27,502 nucleotides of DNA from a virus. Shown here piece by piece: positions 16,176 to 24,718 of the stretch; within the stretch, counting starts at the first letter, position 1; each line of letters begins with the position of its first letter. The stretch covers positions 1 to 27,502 of the IMG/VR virus record IMGVR_UViG_3300031673_000383; one strand, given 5' to 3'. Position numbers and translations under genes: made by a program. Below the pieces are notes generated by a model that was not told the origin of the DNA, did no database searches, and was given only the letters and a program-made list of their open reading frames with translations.

Positions 16176-16201
16176 AGCCCCCAATCCGAAGATCAGGGGC
16201 T
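16176..16201 (-). terminator. intrinsic terminator with UUCG loop after the capsid gene
   Basis: Minus-strand RNA folds into an 11-bp stem (AGCCCCUGAUC with GAUUGGGGGCU) with a UUCG tetraloop, followed by UUUUCU. Two pairs are G-U and form only in minus-strand RNA, which fixes the direction. It starts 7 bases past the major capsid stop and ends before the ATG at 16160. Confidence 0.85.
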
Positions 16202-16207
16202 AGTTCT

Positions 16208-17152
16208 TTACAGCGACATATTCAGGTCAGCAACGATACCGTGGGCGGCTTCGTTCTTAACCTCAAGGGTGCATTCGACCAAGATTTGAGTCTTGTCAGC
16301 ATCGCCAGCCTTAGCCAGTTCGTTAGTCTGGAACGGACGCAGGTAAGCGATAGCTGCGTACTCAGGATCAAGGATCAGAGCATCGCGGGTACGCATGAAT
16401 CTATTAGGTACGACCGCCAGGTTTCCGAAGTCGCTCACATAAAAATCTGCCGCGCCAATTATTGTAGAAGGAGCATTGCCGGTCACGTTGAAACGGGTTT
16501 CAGCGATACCAGTGAAAGAGCTAACCTTCTGCTTGCCAGTTGCGCCAACCATCAGCACCTTAGGCGAACCACCGGAAACAAACACCTCAGCCACGACTTC
16601 TTTCAGCAGGGCTTCAGTAAAGGTACGGGTGTTACCGTCAGTACGAGTAGACACGCCGATAGTCGTTGGGTCACCACCGTTGGTCTGAGCCGACGAGTTG
16701 GTCTTGATCCACGACAGCAGAGAAGCCATCTTACGAGCAGTAGAGCCATCACCAGCAGAACGACCCTGGTTCGACAGCAGAACAGTCTCCAGATCGCGCT
16801 TGATCTCTTGCGAAGCCTTAGCCAGCTGATATGCCTTCTCAGACTTACGACCAGCCTTGTTCACTGTGTCCAGAGTGCCGGAGACCTTGATAGTCTTCTG
16901 CATGATCTGTGTATAGTTGCCAAGACGAACAGTCGGAGACAGGGTAGCGTCCGAAGCGTCAGCACCTTCAACAGCAGCGTTAGCAGTAGTAGCGGCTGCC
17001 AGCGTGTCAGTCTGCCACTCGTGGAAAACAGCCGTAGCTTTAGTCTTGCCAATCGAGGACATGAAAGGAGTCTCGGTAGGCGAAATGTCATAGATGACAT
17101 CAGTCAAATCTTCGCGCTGACCAACTGCGCTGTGTGCGGTATAAGTTGCCAT
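16208..17152 (-). CDS. major capsid protein, SU10-like
   Basis: 314-residue shell protein of HK97 fold. The start, with AVGQREDLTDVIYDISPTET (9-28) then PFMSS and HEWQTDTLAA (45-54), is the signature of the SU10-type major head protein family. Conserved downstream parts are YTQIMQKTIKVSGT (101-114), AGRKSEKAYQLAKASQEIKRDLE and a PNRFMR piece near residue 240. It is preceded by the scaffold gene (11-base gap) and has AGGA nine bases upstream. A strong intrinsic terminator follows, which should make its transcript the most abundant. Family assignment is sound by eye. Confidence 0.92.
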   Translation of the reverse strand: MATYTAHSAVGQREDLTDVIYDISPTETPFMSSIGKTKATAVFHEWQTDTLAAATTANAAVEGADASDATLSPTVRLGNYTQIMQKTIKVSGTLDTVNKAGRKSEKAYQLAKASQEIKRDLETVLLSNQGRSAGDGSTARKMASLLSWIKTNSSAQTNGGDPTTIGVSTRTDGNTRTFTEALLKEVVAEVFVSGGSPKVLMVGATGKQKVSSFTGIAETRFNVTGNAPSTIIGAADFYVSDFGNLAVVPNRFMRTRDALILDPEYAAIAYLRPFQTNELAKAGDADKTQILVECTLEVKNEAAHGIVADLNMSL

Positions 17153-17163
17153 GATCTAATTTC

Positions 17164-18144
17164 CTATAAGAATCGTTCAAATACACTTGCGGCATCTGCC
17201 ACCCGACCGGATGACTTCGCTCGCGCTTTAAGTTTCTTCAGTTCCTCGCTATTACTGTCTCGTGGCTTAGATACACCGGGCCTAATCGCCTTGGGAGCCT
17301 CTTGCACACGCTTGTTAACAGCAGGCTTGCTCGACTGTAGCTTGTCGTACTGCATAGCCTTAAACAGCGTCAGAACTGCTCTGGAATCGAACACATTAGC
17401 CAATTCCTCATCAGAGAATCCCATCTGCTTACCGTAAGTCCGAATATCCTTTCGGATTGATTCGCCCTTAGACGGGTCAGCAAACTCAGGTATCGCAGCG
17501 ACTAGCTTCTCAGACTCCGCAGCAACCATCTGCCGCATCTGCTGTTGCTTGTCATATTCCTGCTGTTGCGAGATACGATCCCGTTCAGCACGAACCTGCG
17601 CTAACTGTTTCTCCTTCTGAGACATCTCAGCGACTCTCACGGCATAACCGATAGGGTCAGTCTCTTTCAGATAATCCAAATCCTCTGCTTGTTGCGGCTG
17701 GTTAAGCATCTGCTCGATGACTTCCAACCTCTGCGCATACTGATCGCGCAATTGCTTTGCCTCTTGAACTGCATGACGCTCAGATTCAACCGCCTTACGT
17801 TCTTCAGCTACAGCTTGCGATTTCTTTGTATAGTCAGTGCCAAGTTGATAAGACTTGATAAGCTCATCTAAGGTTACCTCCCGGTCTTCGCCAGCGGCTT
17901 TGACACGGTATCTCTGAGGTTCTTCTGACTCATCCTCGCCATCTTCTTGTTCTACCTCCGACTCGTCTGAATATTCCTCAGACTCATCAGATTCGGCATC
18001 GCTATCGTTGGCCTCTAGTTGGGATTCCGGTTGTTCCTGTTCGGAGCCTTCTTCACCACCCATTAGACCCAAGATAGCGTCTGCTGCACCACCTACCGTT
18101 AACTCGCCACTTCCCTCGGGAGTCGTGTTTGGAGTATCGCTCAT
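17164..18144 (-). CDS. capsid scaffolding protein
   Basis: 326-residue protein, strongly acidic in residues 31-76 (Glu, Asp and Ser runs) and then helical: DELIKSYQLGTDYTKKSQAV (93-112), a long coiled coil at 113-215 (Glu, Lys, Gln and Arg) and a mixed helical part to 285. The C-terminus is basic with SSGRVADAASVFERFL, the type of tail that holds scaffold to the coat. Position between portal and major capsid protein, acidity and coiled coil are all typical. It would guide procapsid assembly and leave before DNA packaging. AGGA lies eight bases before the ATG. Confidence 0.85.
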   Translation of the reverse strand: MSDTPNTTPEGSGELTVGGAADAILGLMGGEEGSEQEQPESQLEANDSDAESDESEEYSDESEVEQEDGEDESEEPQRYRVKAAGEDREVTLDELIKSYQLGTDYTKKSQAVAEERKAVESERHAVQEAKQLRDQYAQRLEVIEQMLNQPQQAEDLDYLKETDPIGYAVRVAEMSQKEKQLAQVRAERDRISQQQEYDKQQQMRQMVAAESEKLVAAIPEFADPSKGESIRKDIRTYGKQMGFSDEELANVFDSRAVLTLFKAMQYDKLQSSKPAVNKRVQEAPKAIRPGVSKPRDSNSEELKKLKARAKSSGRVADAASVFERFL

Positions 18145-18184
18145 TTATGTTTCCTAAATTATATCGGGAACCGCCCGAAACGGG

Positions 18185-18415
18185 TTACAAAATCTTAATC
18201 CTTTTCTCGTCAATAGCCTTCTGAGCAGCCATGCTTTCAATGTGAGATTCTATTGATTCCAATACACGTAAGCGCATATAAGCTTCCTCACGCAAATCAA
18301 CCTCACCATAGTTACTCATCAGTATCTTGTTCATCTCAGTGCCACGGATGCTTTCAAGAACCTCTTGGAATATCTCGTCTCTGAGCAGGTTAATAGCCCA
18401 TTGTGCTTTATCCAC
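18185..18415 (-). CDS. small helical protein between portal and scaffold
   Basis: 76-residue protein, almost fully helical: AQWAINLLRDEIFQEVLESI (4-23), then EEAYMRLRVLESIESHIESM and a charged end. It starts with GTG inside the portal gene end (8-base overlap), with GGGAG eight bases upstream. Small genes of this kind recur between portal and scaffold in similar phages, sometimes called small structural or head proteins. The function is unknown. Confidence 0.75.
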   Translation of the reverse strand: MDKAQWAINLLRDEIFQEVLESIRGTEMNKILMSNYGEVDLREEAYMRLRVLESIESHIESMAAQKAIDEKRIKIL

Positions 18416-20510
18416 CAGTCAGGCTCCCTAGTTCCTTAATCGTCTTTAATACAATCTCAGCCTGTTTGTTACGGCTGTCCTCGTCTGCCAAGTCCATAGC
18501 CAGAATAGCTTGCAGTTGCTGGACTGCTAACTGAGCCTCCTTGATACGGATGTCAGCCTGATCCTTCTGGTTCTTCATCTGCATCTCAATGCCCTTGCGG
18601 GTGAACTCAGCCTCTAGCGTCTGACGTTCCAGATCCAACTTGGCAGCATCAATCTGCGACTTAGCCTGTGTCTTCTCACGCTCAACCTCCATCAGCATCT
18701 TAGCTACCTCTGCTTGCTGGTCAGGGGCAGGTGGCTTGGGCTGCGACAACTGAGCATCCATCTCAGGGCTAATCTCGTTCATGAAGGCTGTAGCGTCCTT
18801 AAACCCTGCGGCCTCAATGAACCTAGCCAATGTGTTGCGGTACTGACCAACAGACACCAGAGGATTAGACGGGCCATACTGCTGAATGATCTGTTCCTGC
18901 TTGGCAAGAATCATCTGGAGCATCGTCAACTTCTGATCCCGGTCACCTGAACCCAGACCGACATTGACCGACACATCGTATTCATTGTTCCATGTGCGAG
19001 GGTCAAACTGCACGTACTTACCACGCATACGGACGATCTTCGGCTTGTCCTGATACTTGCCCAACAGATGCAGAATCCCACGGAACAGGCTCTTAACGCC
19101 AGTCTCAGCAAAGATACGAGCAATCAACTCCAGCTTGCCAGAGTTAGACTTCATCATCGCAGCAACAGCAGCAGCCGTAACGTTCGACAGCACATCAGGG
19201 TCAAGACCTTGTTGCGAATCGCTAACACCTGTTCGCTTGGTCTGGACGTTATCCATGTACTCTAGCATTGGCATAGCCTGACCGAACGTAGACTGAACCT
19301 GTAGCGGAACCAGAGCATTAGGGTTCTTCATACGGACAATACCGCCAGGCGTAGCGTTCAGCAGGTCATCGAGGTTTACCTGACCATCAACAGCGCCAAC
19401 ACGGTTATTGTTCGTCAGATACAGGTTATCCAAAGACTGACGAGTAATAGTGGACTTGATAAGCTGGATGTCCATAGTCCGATCTGCCAGAGACTGACCG
19501 AAAAATTTATGGGGAATAGGGATAGGACAAATGCTGTGGAACGGGACATATTCACATTCCTCATCTTCAAGTATCTCTGAACCGCAGTAGACAATACGAT
19601 GCAGTTCGGCAATACCGTCCTCATCCTCGTCAATCCGTATATAGCACTCATATACCTCAACCGTCTGCATCGCAGGGTCAAGGCTCTGTGCTTCGTCTGG
19701 CTGTTCACCTTGGTCAAAGCGAGCAATGCGCTCAGGGCTGAACGTCAGGTCATCATAAGAAGGTAGCTCATCTACGACATCTTTATCGTAGCCAAGCGCA
19801 ATCAATTCTGACCGCTGCATTAGCTTTCGATGGGCTACAAAGGGAGCATCCTCAATGGTTCTAGCAGCCTTGGAGATCAGGAACTCCTCTGGTGGAACGT
19901 TCTCAATCTTCACACAGCCGTACTTATTCACCCGCTTGACAGTCACAGAGATAGACGGAGCCTGGATAGGCATACCCATCATATCTAGGCCAGCGTCAAT
20001 CATCTCAATGTCTTGCTTGACAACCTCTAGCGACTCGTCCGACAGTAATAGAGCCAGCTCATCCTCTGTCAAGTTCTTGTATTTCTCTTTGCTAACATCT
20101 TCCTTAGCATCCCAGTAGGACTTAACCACGCCCACCTTCTGAAGCAAGGCATCCTTGAACCAGTTATGCAGGATTAGCAGACCATCGTTCTCACGGTAGA
20201 ACACCCAGTTGCAATAGTCTGTGGCTTGCTTTGCGGATTCCTCGTCGTTCTCAGACTGAGGCTCAAAGTAGACAATATCCTCTGTTGTCGTAAAGACACG
20301 GATAAGTTGTGGCAGCGCACCATCAATTGCTTCGGCTACTTCCCCCGTCACAATCTGGCTACGGCCTTCTACCTCGTTCCCATAGGGATTGCGGAGATAG
20401 TAATCTAACGCCCGGCGGCGCTCCTCAGTAGTCTCGGTCTCAATAAAGCCGATTGAGTTATCAATCTCAGCTTCAAGGATACCCTTGATTGTGCCTTCAT
20501 CCATCTTCAT
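18408..20510 (-). CDS. portal protein (P22-like, podovirus type)
   Basis: 700-residue portal. The N-terminal region has ERRRALDYYLRNPYGNEVEG (30-49) and RSQIVTGEVAEAIDGALPQL (50-69), typical of large podovirus portals. The central part contains KFFGQSLADRTMDIQLIKST (about 333-352), the conserved wing/stem segment where such proteins contact each other. Residues 590-690 are a long coiled coil (Lys, Glu, Gln and Ala), likely the barrel inside the capsid. Twelve copies would form the DNA gate and bind the terminase. AAGGG stands six bases before the ATG. It lies between terminase and scaffold genes. Confidence 0.9.
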   Translation of the reverse strand: MKMDEGTIKGILEAEIDNSIGFIETETTEERRRALDYYLRNPYGNEVEGRSQIVTGEVAEAIDGALPQLIRVFTTTEDIVYFEPQSENDEESAKQATDYCNWVFYRENDGLLILHNWFKDALLQKVGVVKSYWDAKEDVSKEKYKNLTEDELALLLSDESLEVVKQDIEMIDAGLDMMGMPIQAPSISVTVKRVNKYGCVKIENVPPEEFLISKAARTIEDAPFVAHRKLMQRSELIALGYDKDVVDELPSYDDLTFSPERIARFDQGEQPDEAQSLDPAMQTVEVYECYIRIDEDEDGIAELHRIVYCGSEILEDEECEYVPFHSICPIPIPHKFFGQSLADRTMDIQLIKSTITRQSLDNLYLTNNNRVGAVDGQVNLDDLLNATPGGIVRMKNPNALVPLQVQSTFGQAMPMLEYMDNVQTKRTGVSDSQQGLDPDVLSNVTAAAVAAMMKSNSGKLELIARIFAETGVKSLFRGILHLLGKYQDKPKIVRMRGKYVQFDPRTWNNEYDVSVNVGLGSGDRDQKLTMLQMILAKQEQIIQQYGPSNPLVSVGQYRNTLARFIEAAGFKDATAFMNEISPEMDAQLSQPKPPAPDQQAEVAKMLMEVEREKTQAKSQIDAAKLDLERQTLEAEFTRKGIEMQMKNQKDQADIRIKEAQLAVQQLQAILAMDLADEDSRNKQAEIVLKTIKELGSLTGG

Positions 20511-20537
20511 AGCAAACCCTTACAGGAATTTTGCCTA

Positions 20538-21812
20538 TTATACAACCCATTTGGTATTGATAGGCAAGTCTGATGACCATGAATCGTCGCTCTCGTCAAG
20601 CCCAATAGCAAGGTATCTGAAAGCGTCTGAGTAATGGCTAGACCAGTCGTGCAGTGGCTTATCGTAGAACACCTGCTGCTTCTCGTTGTATTCCCTACGG
20701 TAGTTGCGTATAGCGTCAAGTCCTGGCTTAGTCTTGTGGTCAAACCAGCATCTAGGCAAGATACGCCTGACAGCCTGTATGCCATCAGCAATAGACAACC
20801 TCGGAGCCACGGTAATCTCTAGCCCAGCCTCTTGCAGTACTTCCTTACGGCTGCGGCCTGTGCCTAGTTCTCTTACTTCAACGTCGTGCGGGAGGATCTG
20901 CCCGAAGCCTTCGTACTTGTTGTCTCGCAGCCATGATACATACCAGTCCAGACCGACCCCGTGGTTTTCGACGCAGTCAATAAGCCTAATCTCTTTACCA
21001 GCCAACTGAGCCACCCATAGGCAAGTAGAATCGCCCATGCCCAAATCCCAAGCAACAAAAGACCGGCAAAGGTCATCCCGGTCAATAGTCGTGATCCTAG
21101 ACTTGGCTTCGAGATCGTTAATAATCTGCCCATAATAACTACCCTCAACCGCTGCGTTAAAGGAACACTCAAACTCCTGCTGGTACTTGTCCTCGCCCAT
21201 CTCCTTGCGAGCACCCCAAAGTTCTTTGTCGCTGAGGATACCTGTCTGGCTGGCCTTGAACTCAAGGAGCTTCCATCCCTCCGCTGTCTGCGCCCTATCC
21301 CTAAAGTCAGCAAAGTGGTTCTTACCTTTAGGCGTACCAATGAACAGACACCACGTAGGAGCCTCGTCTGAGTTCCTATCTGCTAACGCTGGCCTGATGA
21401 CCTCGTTCCAGATTTTTGGGTTTTGGTCTCCAATCTCGTCCAGCACCACTCCGTCAAAGTACTGGCCCCTGAGCGAATCGGCATTGTCAGAACCGTAAAG
21501 ACTAATTCTACGCCCCCAAAAGTCCACGCGAAGCTCAGAAATATTAGCCGTAGCACCCAGTGGACGAGTAAATTCAAGCAGGTAATCCCAAGCCACACGC
21601 TTAGACTGAGCATAAGTAGGAGCAATATAGGCAAATCTCGGATTAGGTTTCTTGCACTCAATGGCAGCCTTTATTAGATGATTGATGGCGCTTACAGTCT
21701 TCCCCATACGACGATGGGCAACTACTACCGTAAACCTGTGGTTATCTACTGCCTCATGGATAGCTAACTGCTGATCCCTTGGCTTGTAAGCTATCTCGAT
21801 TACTTCTGCCAT
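20538..21812 (-). CDS. terL: terminase large subunit
   Basis: 424-residue DNA-packaging ATPase and nuclease. Walker A-like AHRRMGKT at 32-39, Walker B VVLDE at 122-126 and motif III FIGTP at 157-161 make up the ATPase. The RNase H-like nuclease follows with AWDLGMGDST (Asp 256), LPHD (Asp 310) and HDWSSHYSDAFRY (Asp 389, Asp 396). All key acids are present, so it should be active. The ATG overlaps the small-subunit gene by 13 bases. Whether packaging is headful or cos-type cannot be read from this window. Confidence 0.95.
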   Translation of the reverse strand: MAEVIEIAYKPRDQQLAIHEAVDNHRFTVVVAHRRMGKTVSAINHLIKAAIECKKPNPRFAYIAPTYAQSKRVAWDYLLEFTRPLGATANISELRVDFWGRRISLYGSDNADSLRGQYFDGVVLDEIGDQNPKIWNEVIRPALADRNSDEAPTWCLFIGTPKGKNHFADFRDRAQTAEGWKLLEFKASQTGILSDKELWGARKEMGEDKYQQEFECSFNAAVEGSYYGQIINDLEAKSRITTIDRDDLCRSFVAWDLGMGDSTCLWVAQLAGKEIRLIDCVENHGVGLDWYVSWLRDNKYEGFGQILPHDVEVRELGTGRSRKEVLQEAGLEITVAPRLSIADGIQAVRRILPRCWFDHKTKPGLDAIRNYRREYNEKQQVFYDKPLHDWSSHYSDAFRYLAIGLDESDDSWSSDLPINTKWVV

Positions 21813-22099
21813 GTGACCACATGCTCTTGCGGCCCACCATCTGCGCCAGTAACCTCAGTTCTTGCCAACTTAGGTATATGGTACTCAGAGAGCTTCTGGA
21901 TAATGTCCAATGCCTTATGAGGATCCTTGTCAGCCACCTCATTAAGCCATCTATCCATGTTAGGAGCATTGCGCTCTAGTAGGTTAGCAATGGCCTCTCT
22001 TACGATGCCTGTAGCCTTATTAGGCATACCCTTAGGTCTACCCGGCCCTGCTAGTCCTTTGCCGATTTCTGGCGTTTTAAAATCGCTATTTGTTTCCAT
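21800..22099 (-). CDS. terS: terminase small subunit-like (DUF5681-type)
   Basis: 99-residue protein. GLAGPGRPKGMPNKATGIVR (15-34) is a basic loop known from small-terminase-like DUF5681 proteins; then REAIANLLERNAPNMDRWLN, DPHKALDIIQKLSEYHIPKL (58-77) and ARTEVTGADGG. It is shorter than usual small terminases and lacks an evident full helix-turn-helix, so the DNA-recognition role is inferred from its 13-base overlap with the large-subunit gene and its motifs. AAAGGA lies 10 bases upstream. Confidence 0.75.
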   Translation of the reverse strand: METNSDFKTPEIGKGLAGPGRPKGMPNKATGIVREAIANLLERNAPNMDRWLNEVADKDPHKALDIIQKLSEYHIPKLARTEVTGADGGPQEHVVTWQK

Positions 22100-22126
22100 A
22101 ATTGCATTATCCTTTGGATGTCATGC

Positions 22127-22711
22127 TTACCGACCAAGTAGCCCCGGTATTTGAATCTGTACCTGTCTACCCTTACCTTCTGGCATCATTGCCTCACCGT
22201 ACATTCTTGCTAATGCATAAAGACTAGGAGCATTAGGAATATAGTCTCCTGTAGACATTTTTTGCTGAACCTTGTTCTTTAAAGGATTAAAGTCGTATGT
22301 GTCTTTAATGGAAACATTTCCTGTCTTTGGATCTACTGCGTAATTAAACTGGCCTAGTGTAGTCCTAATGTTTTCGTAAGGATTCGCTGCCCCTGCTCCT
22401 ACTCCAGCAGCCATAGAGTTTTGCGAAGGAGGAACAAAGTTCAAGTAGTCCTTGTATTGGATATATCCTGTCGGTGCATTAGGGTTAGCTAACTGCTTTG
22501 CCTTAATTAACTCGCCAATAGTATTTAGTTCTGCTTGCGTGAAATTCTTTTCCGTAATCGGCATCTGGTTTTTGTCTGCAAATGTTTCCAAATACAAACG
22601 TTTATTTGATGGCATCTGGCTACGATCAGCAACAGCACCATAAGCCTGAACACCACCGCCAACGATGGTATTTGCTATTGCCTTAAAGAAATCATCTATT
22701 GGGTTAGCCAT
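22127..22711 (-). CDS. virion-type protein upstream of the terminase genes
   Basis: 194-residue protein. The N-terminus has a small Gly-rich hydrophobic stretch (AIANTIVGGGVQAYGAVADR, 11-30). NPYENIRTTLGQFNYAVDP (110-128) and VSIKDTYDFNP (133-143) form a segment I know from virion proteins of environmental phages. The C-terminus ends in PGLLGR, like the ends of two ejection proteins in this window. No catalytic residues are evident. It overlaps the glycosyltransferase start region by 8 bases. I think it is a minor particle protein, although it lies outside the tail block. Confidence 0.6.
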   Translation of the reverse strand: MANPIDDFFKAIANTIVGGGVQAYGAVADRSQMPSNKRLYLETFADKNQMPITEKNFTQAELNTIGELIKAKQLANPNAPTGYIQYKDYLNFVPPSQNSMAAGVGAGAANPYENIRTTLGQFNYAVDPKTGNVSIKDTYDFNPLKNKVQQKMSTGDYIPNAPSLYALARMYGEAMMPEGKGRQVQIQIPGLLGR

Positions 22712-23411
22712 AAAATACCTCGTACATATCCGGCCTGTTAGCCTTTATCCACTCTCGTGGTTCCTCATGGCATTTCTTGAAGTCTGTGCCTACTGTCTGG
22801 CTTCCTGCGTGATGCACATAAGCCCTGCTGACGAAATGCCTGTAACCCGCTTCTAGCAGGTCATGACATATTATATTATCGGAATACCAATTAGTGCTAG
22901 GAAACTTAGCCGTGTCCCATGCCTTCCTGCTTATGCTGGCAAAGATAGGTGCGATTACTCCCGTCTCCTTGATCTGTGCCTCACTAGCCCATCTTAGTCC
23001 CTCTTGTTTATCATCGTAAACAGGGAACCTAATGTTCTGGTCTGGCAACACGTAGTCCGATCTTGCACCCAAGAATCCGACATTTATGCCCGTTGATTCC
23101 AGAATCTCCGCATCTGCCGCCAGTAGCCTCATGGTATCTGGGTTCAGCACCACATCGTCATTACTAAGGATTACTGACTCGTACTTGCCATGCTCAAAAG
23201 CGTAGTTTGTAGCTACATTGTAGGCATCGCCGAAATTCGTAGCCTGATTCGGCCTCCAGACCAAATTCGGCAGGATTGACTTAGCCCTGTGCCAAAGCTC
23301 CAGGCTATTCCCAAATAGGTATACGGGCATCGAGGGCGCATATACTTTGATTGACTCCAGCAATACCGTAATGCCGGGGTTCTTGACCGTACAGATGACT
23401 ATTGCTTGCAC
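22704..23411 (-). CDS. glycosyltransferase, GT-A fold
   Basis: 235-residue enzyme. AIVICTVKNPGI (3-14) is the first strand, VILSNDDVVLNPDTM (80-94) carries the metal-binding NDD motif at 84-86, and IFASISRKAWDTAKF and CHDLLEAGYRHFVS follow as the acceptor and acid regions; YVHHAGSQT is near the end. This fits GT2-like enzymes using a nucleotide sugar. It starts with GTG (GAGGG upstream) and overlaps the methyltransferase end by 13 bases, so expression is coupled. Donor and acceptor are unknown. It could act on host surface sugars or on phage components. Confidence 0.8.
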   Translation of the reverse strand: MQAIVICTVKNPGITVLLESIKVYAPSMPVYLFGNSLELWHRAKSILPNLVWRPNQATNFGDAYNVATNYAFEHGKYESVILSNDDVVLNPDTMRLLAADAEILESTGINVGFLGARSDYVLPDQNIRFPVYDDKQEGLRWASEAQIKETGVIAPIFASISRKAWDTAKFPSTNWYSDNIICHDLLEAGYRHFVSRAYVHHAGSQTVGTDFKKCHEEPREWIKANRPDMYEVFYG

Positions 23412-23929
23412 AATGTTACCCTCATGGAATCTACTGCCCTCGGTGTTCTCAGAATTTCCTGATCGGGAAGTCCGGCCTCAGACATCTCTGTGCCTAACTC
23501 TGTCAATTTAAACTGAATCTCTGTCAGCTTAAAACCCTTGTCCCAGCCCAAATACCAGCACCAATCAGTGTAATACAGCCAACTGTTCTCATTAAAAGCA
23601 CGAACATGAGTCGGATCTTGCCATGCGCCAAGGCTTAATTCATACGGAACAGAAATAGTAAATTTCCCGTTCGGGATTAGCAGGTCTCGGCAGTTCCTCA
23701 TTGCGCTAATTAAGTCCGGTATATGCTCTAAAACGTCATTTGCGACGATTTCTTCAAACATATCAGGCTTAATCTTAATCTGTCCGAACCGGGTCTCTAT
23801 TACCTCACCCCATTGAACCTTTGAAATGTCACACACCCAGTCAGGATTTACCCTAGCCTGAATGTCTGAGTTTAGACAGTCTTCTCTCCAGTCCTTGCCG
23901 GAGCCTAAATTAAGGATTAAGGGCTGCAA
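23399..23929 (-). CDS. SAM-dependent methyltransferase (type 11-like)
   Basis: 176-residue Rossmann methyltransferase. LILNLGSGKDWRED (4-17) is the SAM-binding motif I, IVANDVLEHIPDLI (60-73) the motif-III/IV region, and LLIPNGKFTISVPY (83-96) motif V/VI with the usual Gly turn. It starts with TTG, with GAGG seven bases upstream and an in-frame stop just before, so there is no other start. It overlaps the acetyltransferase gene by 20 bases and the glycosyltransferase by 13. Small-molecule or sugar methylation fits these neighbours better than DNA methylation, as no DPPY/NPPY motif is present. Confidence 0.85.
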   Translation of the reverse strand: MQPLILNLGSGKDWREDCLNSDIQARVNPDWVCDISKVQWGEVIETRFGQIKIKPDMFEEIVANDVLEHIPDLISAMRNCRDLLIPNGKFTISVPYELSLGAWQDPTHVRAFNENSWLYYTDWCWYLGWDKGFKLTEIQFKLTELGTEMSEAGLPDQEILRTPRAVDSMRVTLCKQ

Positions 23930-24419
23930 TTAGATCCTCTACGTTATCAGAACACAATAATGGGATTAGTTCTTTGATTCGGCTATCAGGTAGATTCCAC
24001 CACGGATTTTGCAGTAGCCTCTGTATCTGGTCTTCAGTAAACCGTAGCTTTAATACCTTGGCAGGATTACCGCCAACAATAGCATAGGGAGGCACATCCT
24101 TAACCACCACGGACTTAGCCGATATGACAGCGCCATCACCGATATTAACACCGGACAATATGGTAGCGCCTGATCCTATCCAGACATCGTTGCCAATGAC
24201 AACATCACCCTTAGTCGCTGGATGCCCTTTGCCATGCCAAGGGAATTTGTCCTGATGAATATGCCCAAACGGATAAGTCGTTACCCAATCGGTTCTGTGA
24301 TTGCCACCAAGGAATATCTCAACATTGTCAGCAATAGAGCAAAAAGCGCCGATTAATACATCAGCGCCTTCACCCCATTCCCTAACTCGAATGTTTTCAA
24401 TCCCATAGGAATATCGCAT
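23910..24419 (-). CDS. hexapeptide-repeat acetyltransferase (XAT/CatB-like)
   Basis: 169-residue left-handed beta-helix protein. Hexapeptide repeats run through VLIGAFCSIADNVEIFLGG (21-39) and VVIGNDVWIGSGATILSGV (93-111) to AYAIVGGNPAKVLK-like PPYAIVGGNPAKVLKLRF. GGNHRTDWVTTYPF (38-51) holds His 41, the expected catalytic residue. A WW pair and helices near residue 140 close the fold. These enzymes acetylate hydroxyl groups of sugars or antibiotics. Here the neighbours suggest a sugar substrate. It is somewhat shorter than CatB. The start is coupled to the upstream gene by TAATG. Confidence 0.87.
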   Translation of the reverse strand: MRYSYGIENIRVREWGEGADVLIGAFCSIADNVEIFLGGNHRTDWVTTYPFGHIHQDKFPWHGKGHPATKGDVVIGNDVWIGSGATILSGVNIGDGAVISAKSVVVKDVPPYAIVGGNPAKVLKLRFTEDQIQRLLQNPWWNLPDSRIKELIPLLCSDNVEDLIAALNP

Positions 24420-24718
24420 TACTTTTTCTTGTTCCGAGCAGAGATAGAAGCAGCTTTCTTCTTGGCATCGGCCTTACTGCTGGCTCCCCATGCTCGTAAA
24501 GACAGTAACAAACGAGTAGGCTCACCATTTGGTTTCTTCTCCGGGCCGGGCATATTCCCCATTCTTGCCAAAAAGCTCGCTCGACGGGGGTTGTCACCTG
24601 CTTTGACTGGGGCCTTCAGGTTAGAACCAGGGTTCTCAGCCTCATAAGACTTACGGCCTTTCTCGTTCAGACCGCCCTTAGCGTTCTTACCGGCCTTCTT
24701 AGTCCAAGCGGCTGTCAT
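24419..24718 (-). CDS. small basic protein, DUF6321-like
   Basis: 99-residue protein, very rich in Lys, Arg, Ala and Gly. AWTKKAGKNAKGGLNEKGRK (4-23), SYEAENPGSNLKAPVKAGDN and RRASFLARMGNMPGPEKKPN form a set I associate with DUF6321 proteins found in phages and some giant viruses. SISARNKKK ends the chain. It has no transmembrane or enzymatic motif; the charge suggests nucleic-acid binding. It overlaps the upstream gene by ATGA and the acetyltransferase by one base. The family call is by eye and should be treated as probable. Confidence 0.7.
   Translation of the reverse strand: MTAAWTKKAGKNAKGGLNEKGRKSYEAENPGSNLKAPVKAGDNPRRASFLARMGNMPGPEKKPNGEPTRLLLSLRAWGASSKADAKKKAASISARNKKK

Noticed and set aside
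16241-17437. Long plus-strand reading frame of 398 codons opposite the major capsid gene
   Set aside because: It lies fully antisense to the capsid and scaffold genes, is rich in Ser, Leu and Arg as expected of a mirror frame, has no motif, and all other genes are on the minus strand.
18158-18163. Perfect TATAAT hexamer on the minus strand before the scaffold gene
   Set aside because: No -35 or extended -10 is at a fitting distance, and a start seven bases downstream would remove the scaffold Shine-Dalgarno site.
18165-18184. Two mutually exclusive 4-bp hairpins (CGGG/CCCG) between the 76-residue gene and the scaffold gene
   Set aside because: Stems are only four pairs, there is no U-tract and no leader peptide, so attenuation is not supported.
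23399-23929. DNA methyltransferase as a reading of the SAM enzyme
   Set aside because: It has no DPPY/NPPY or PCQ motif, and the small size and neighbours fit a small-molecule or sugar methyltransferase better.
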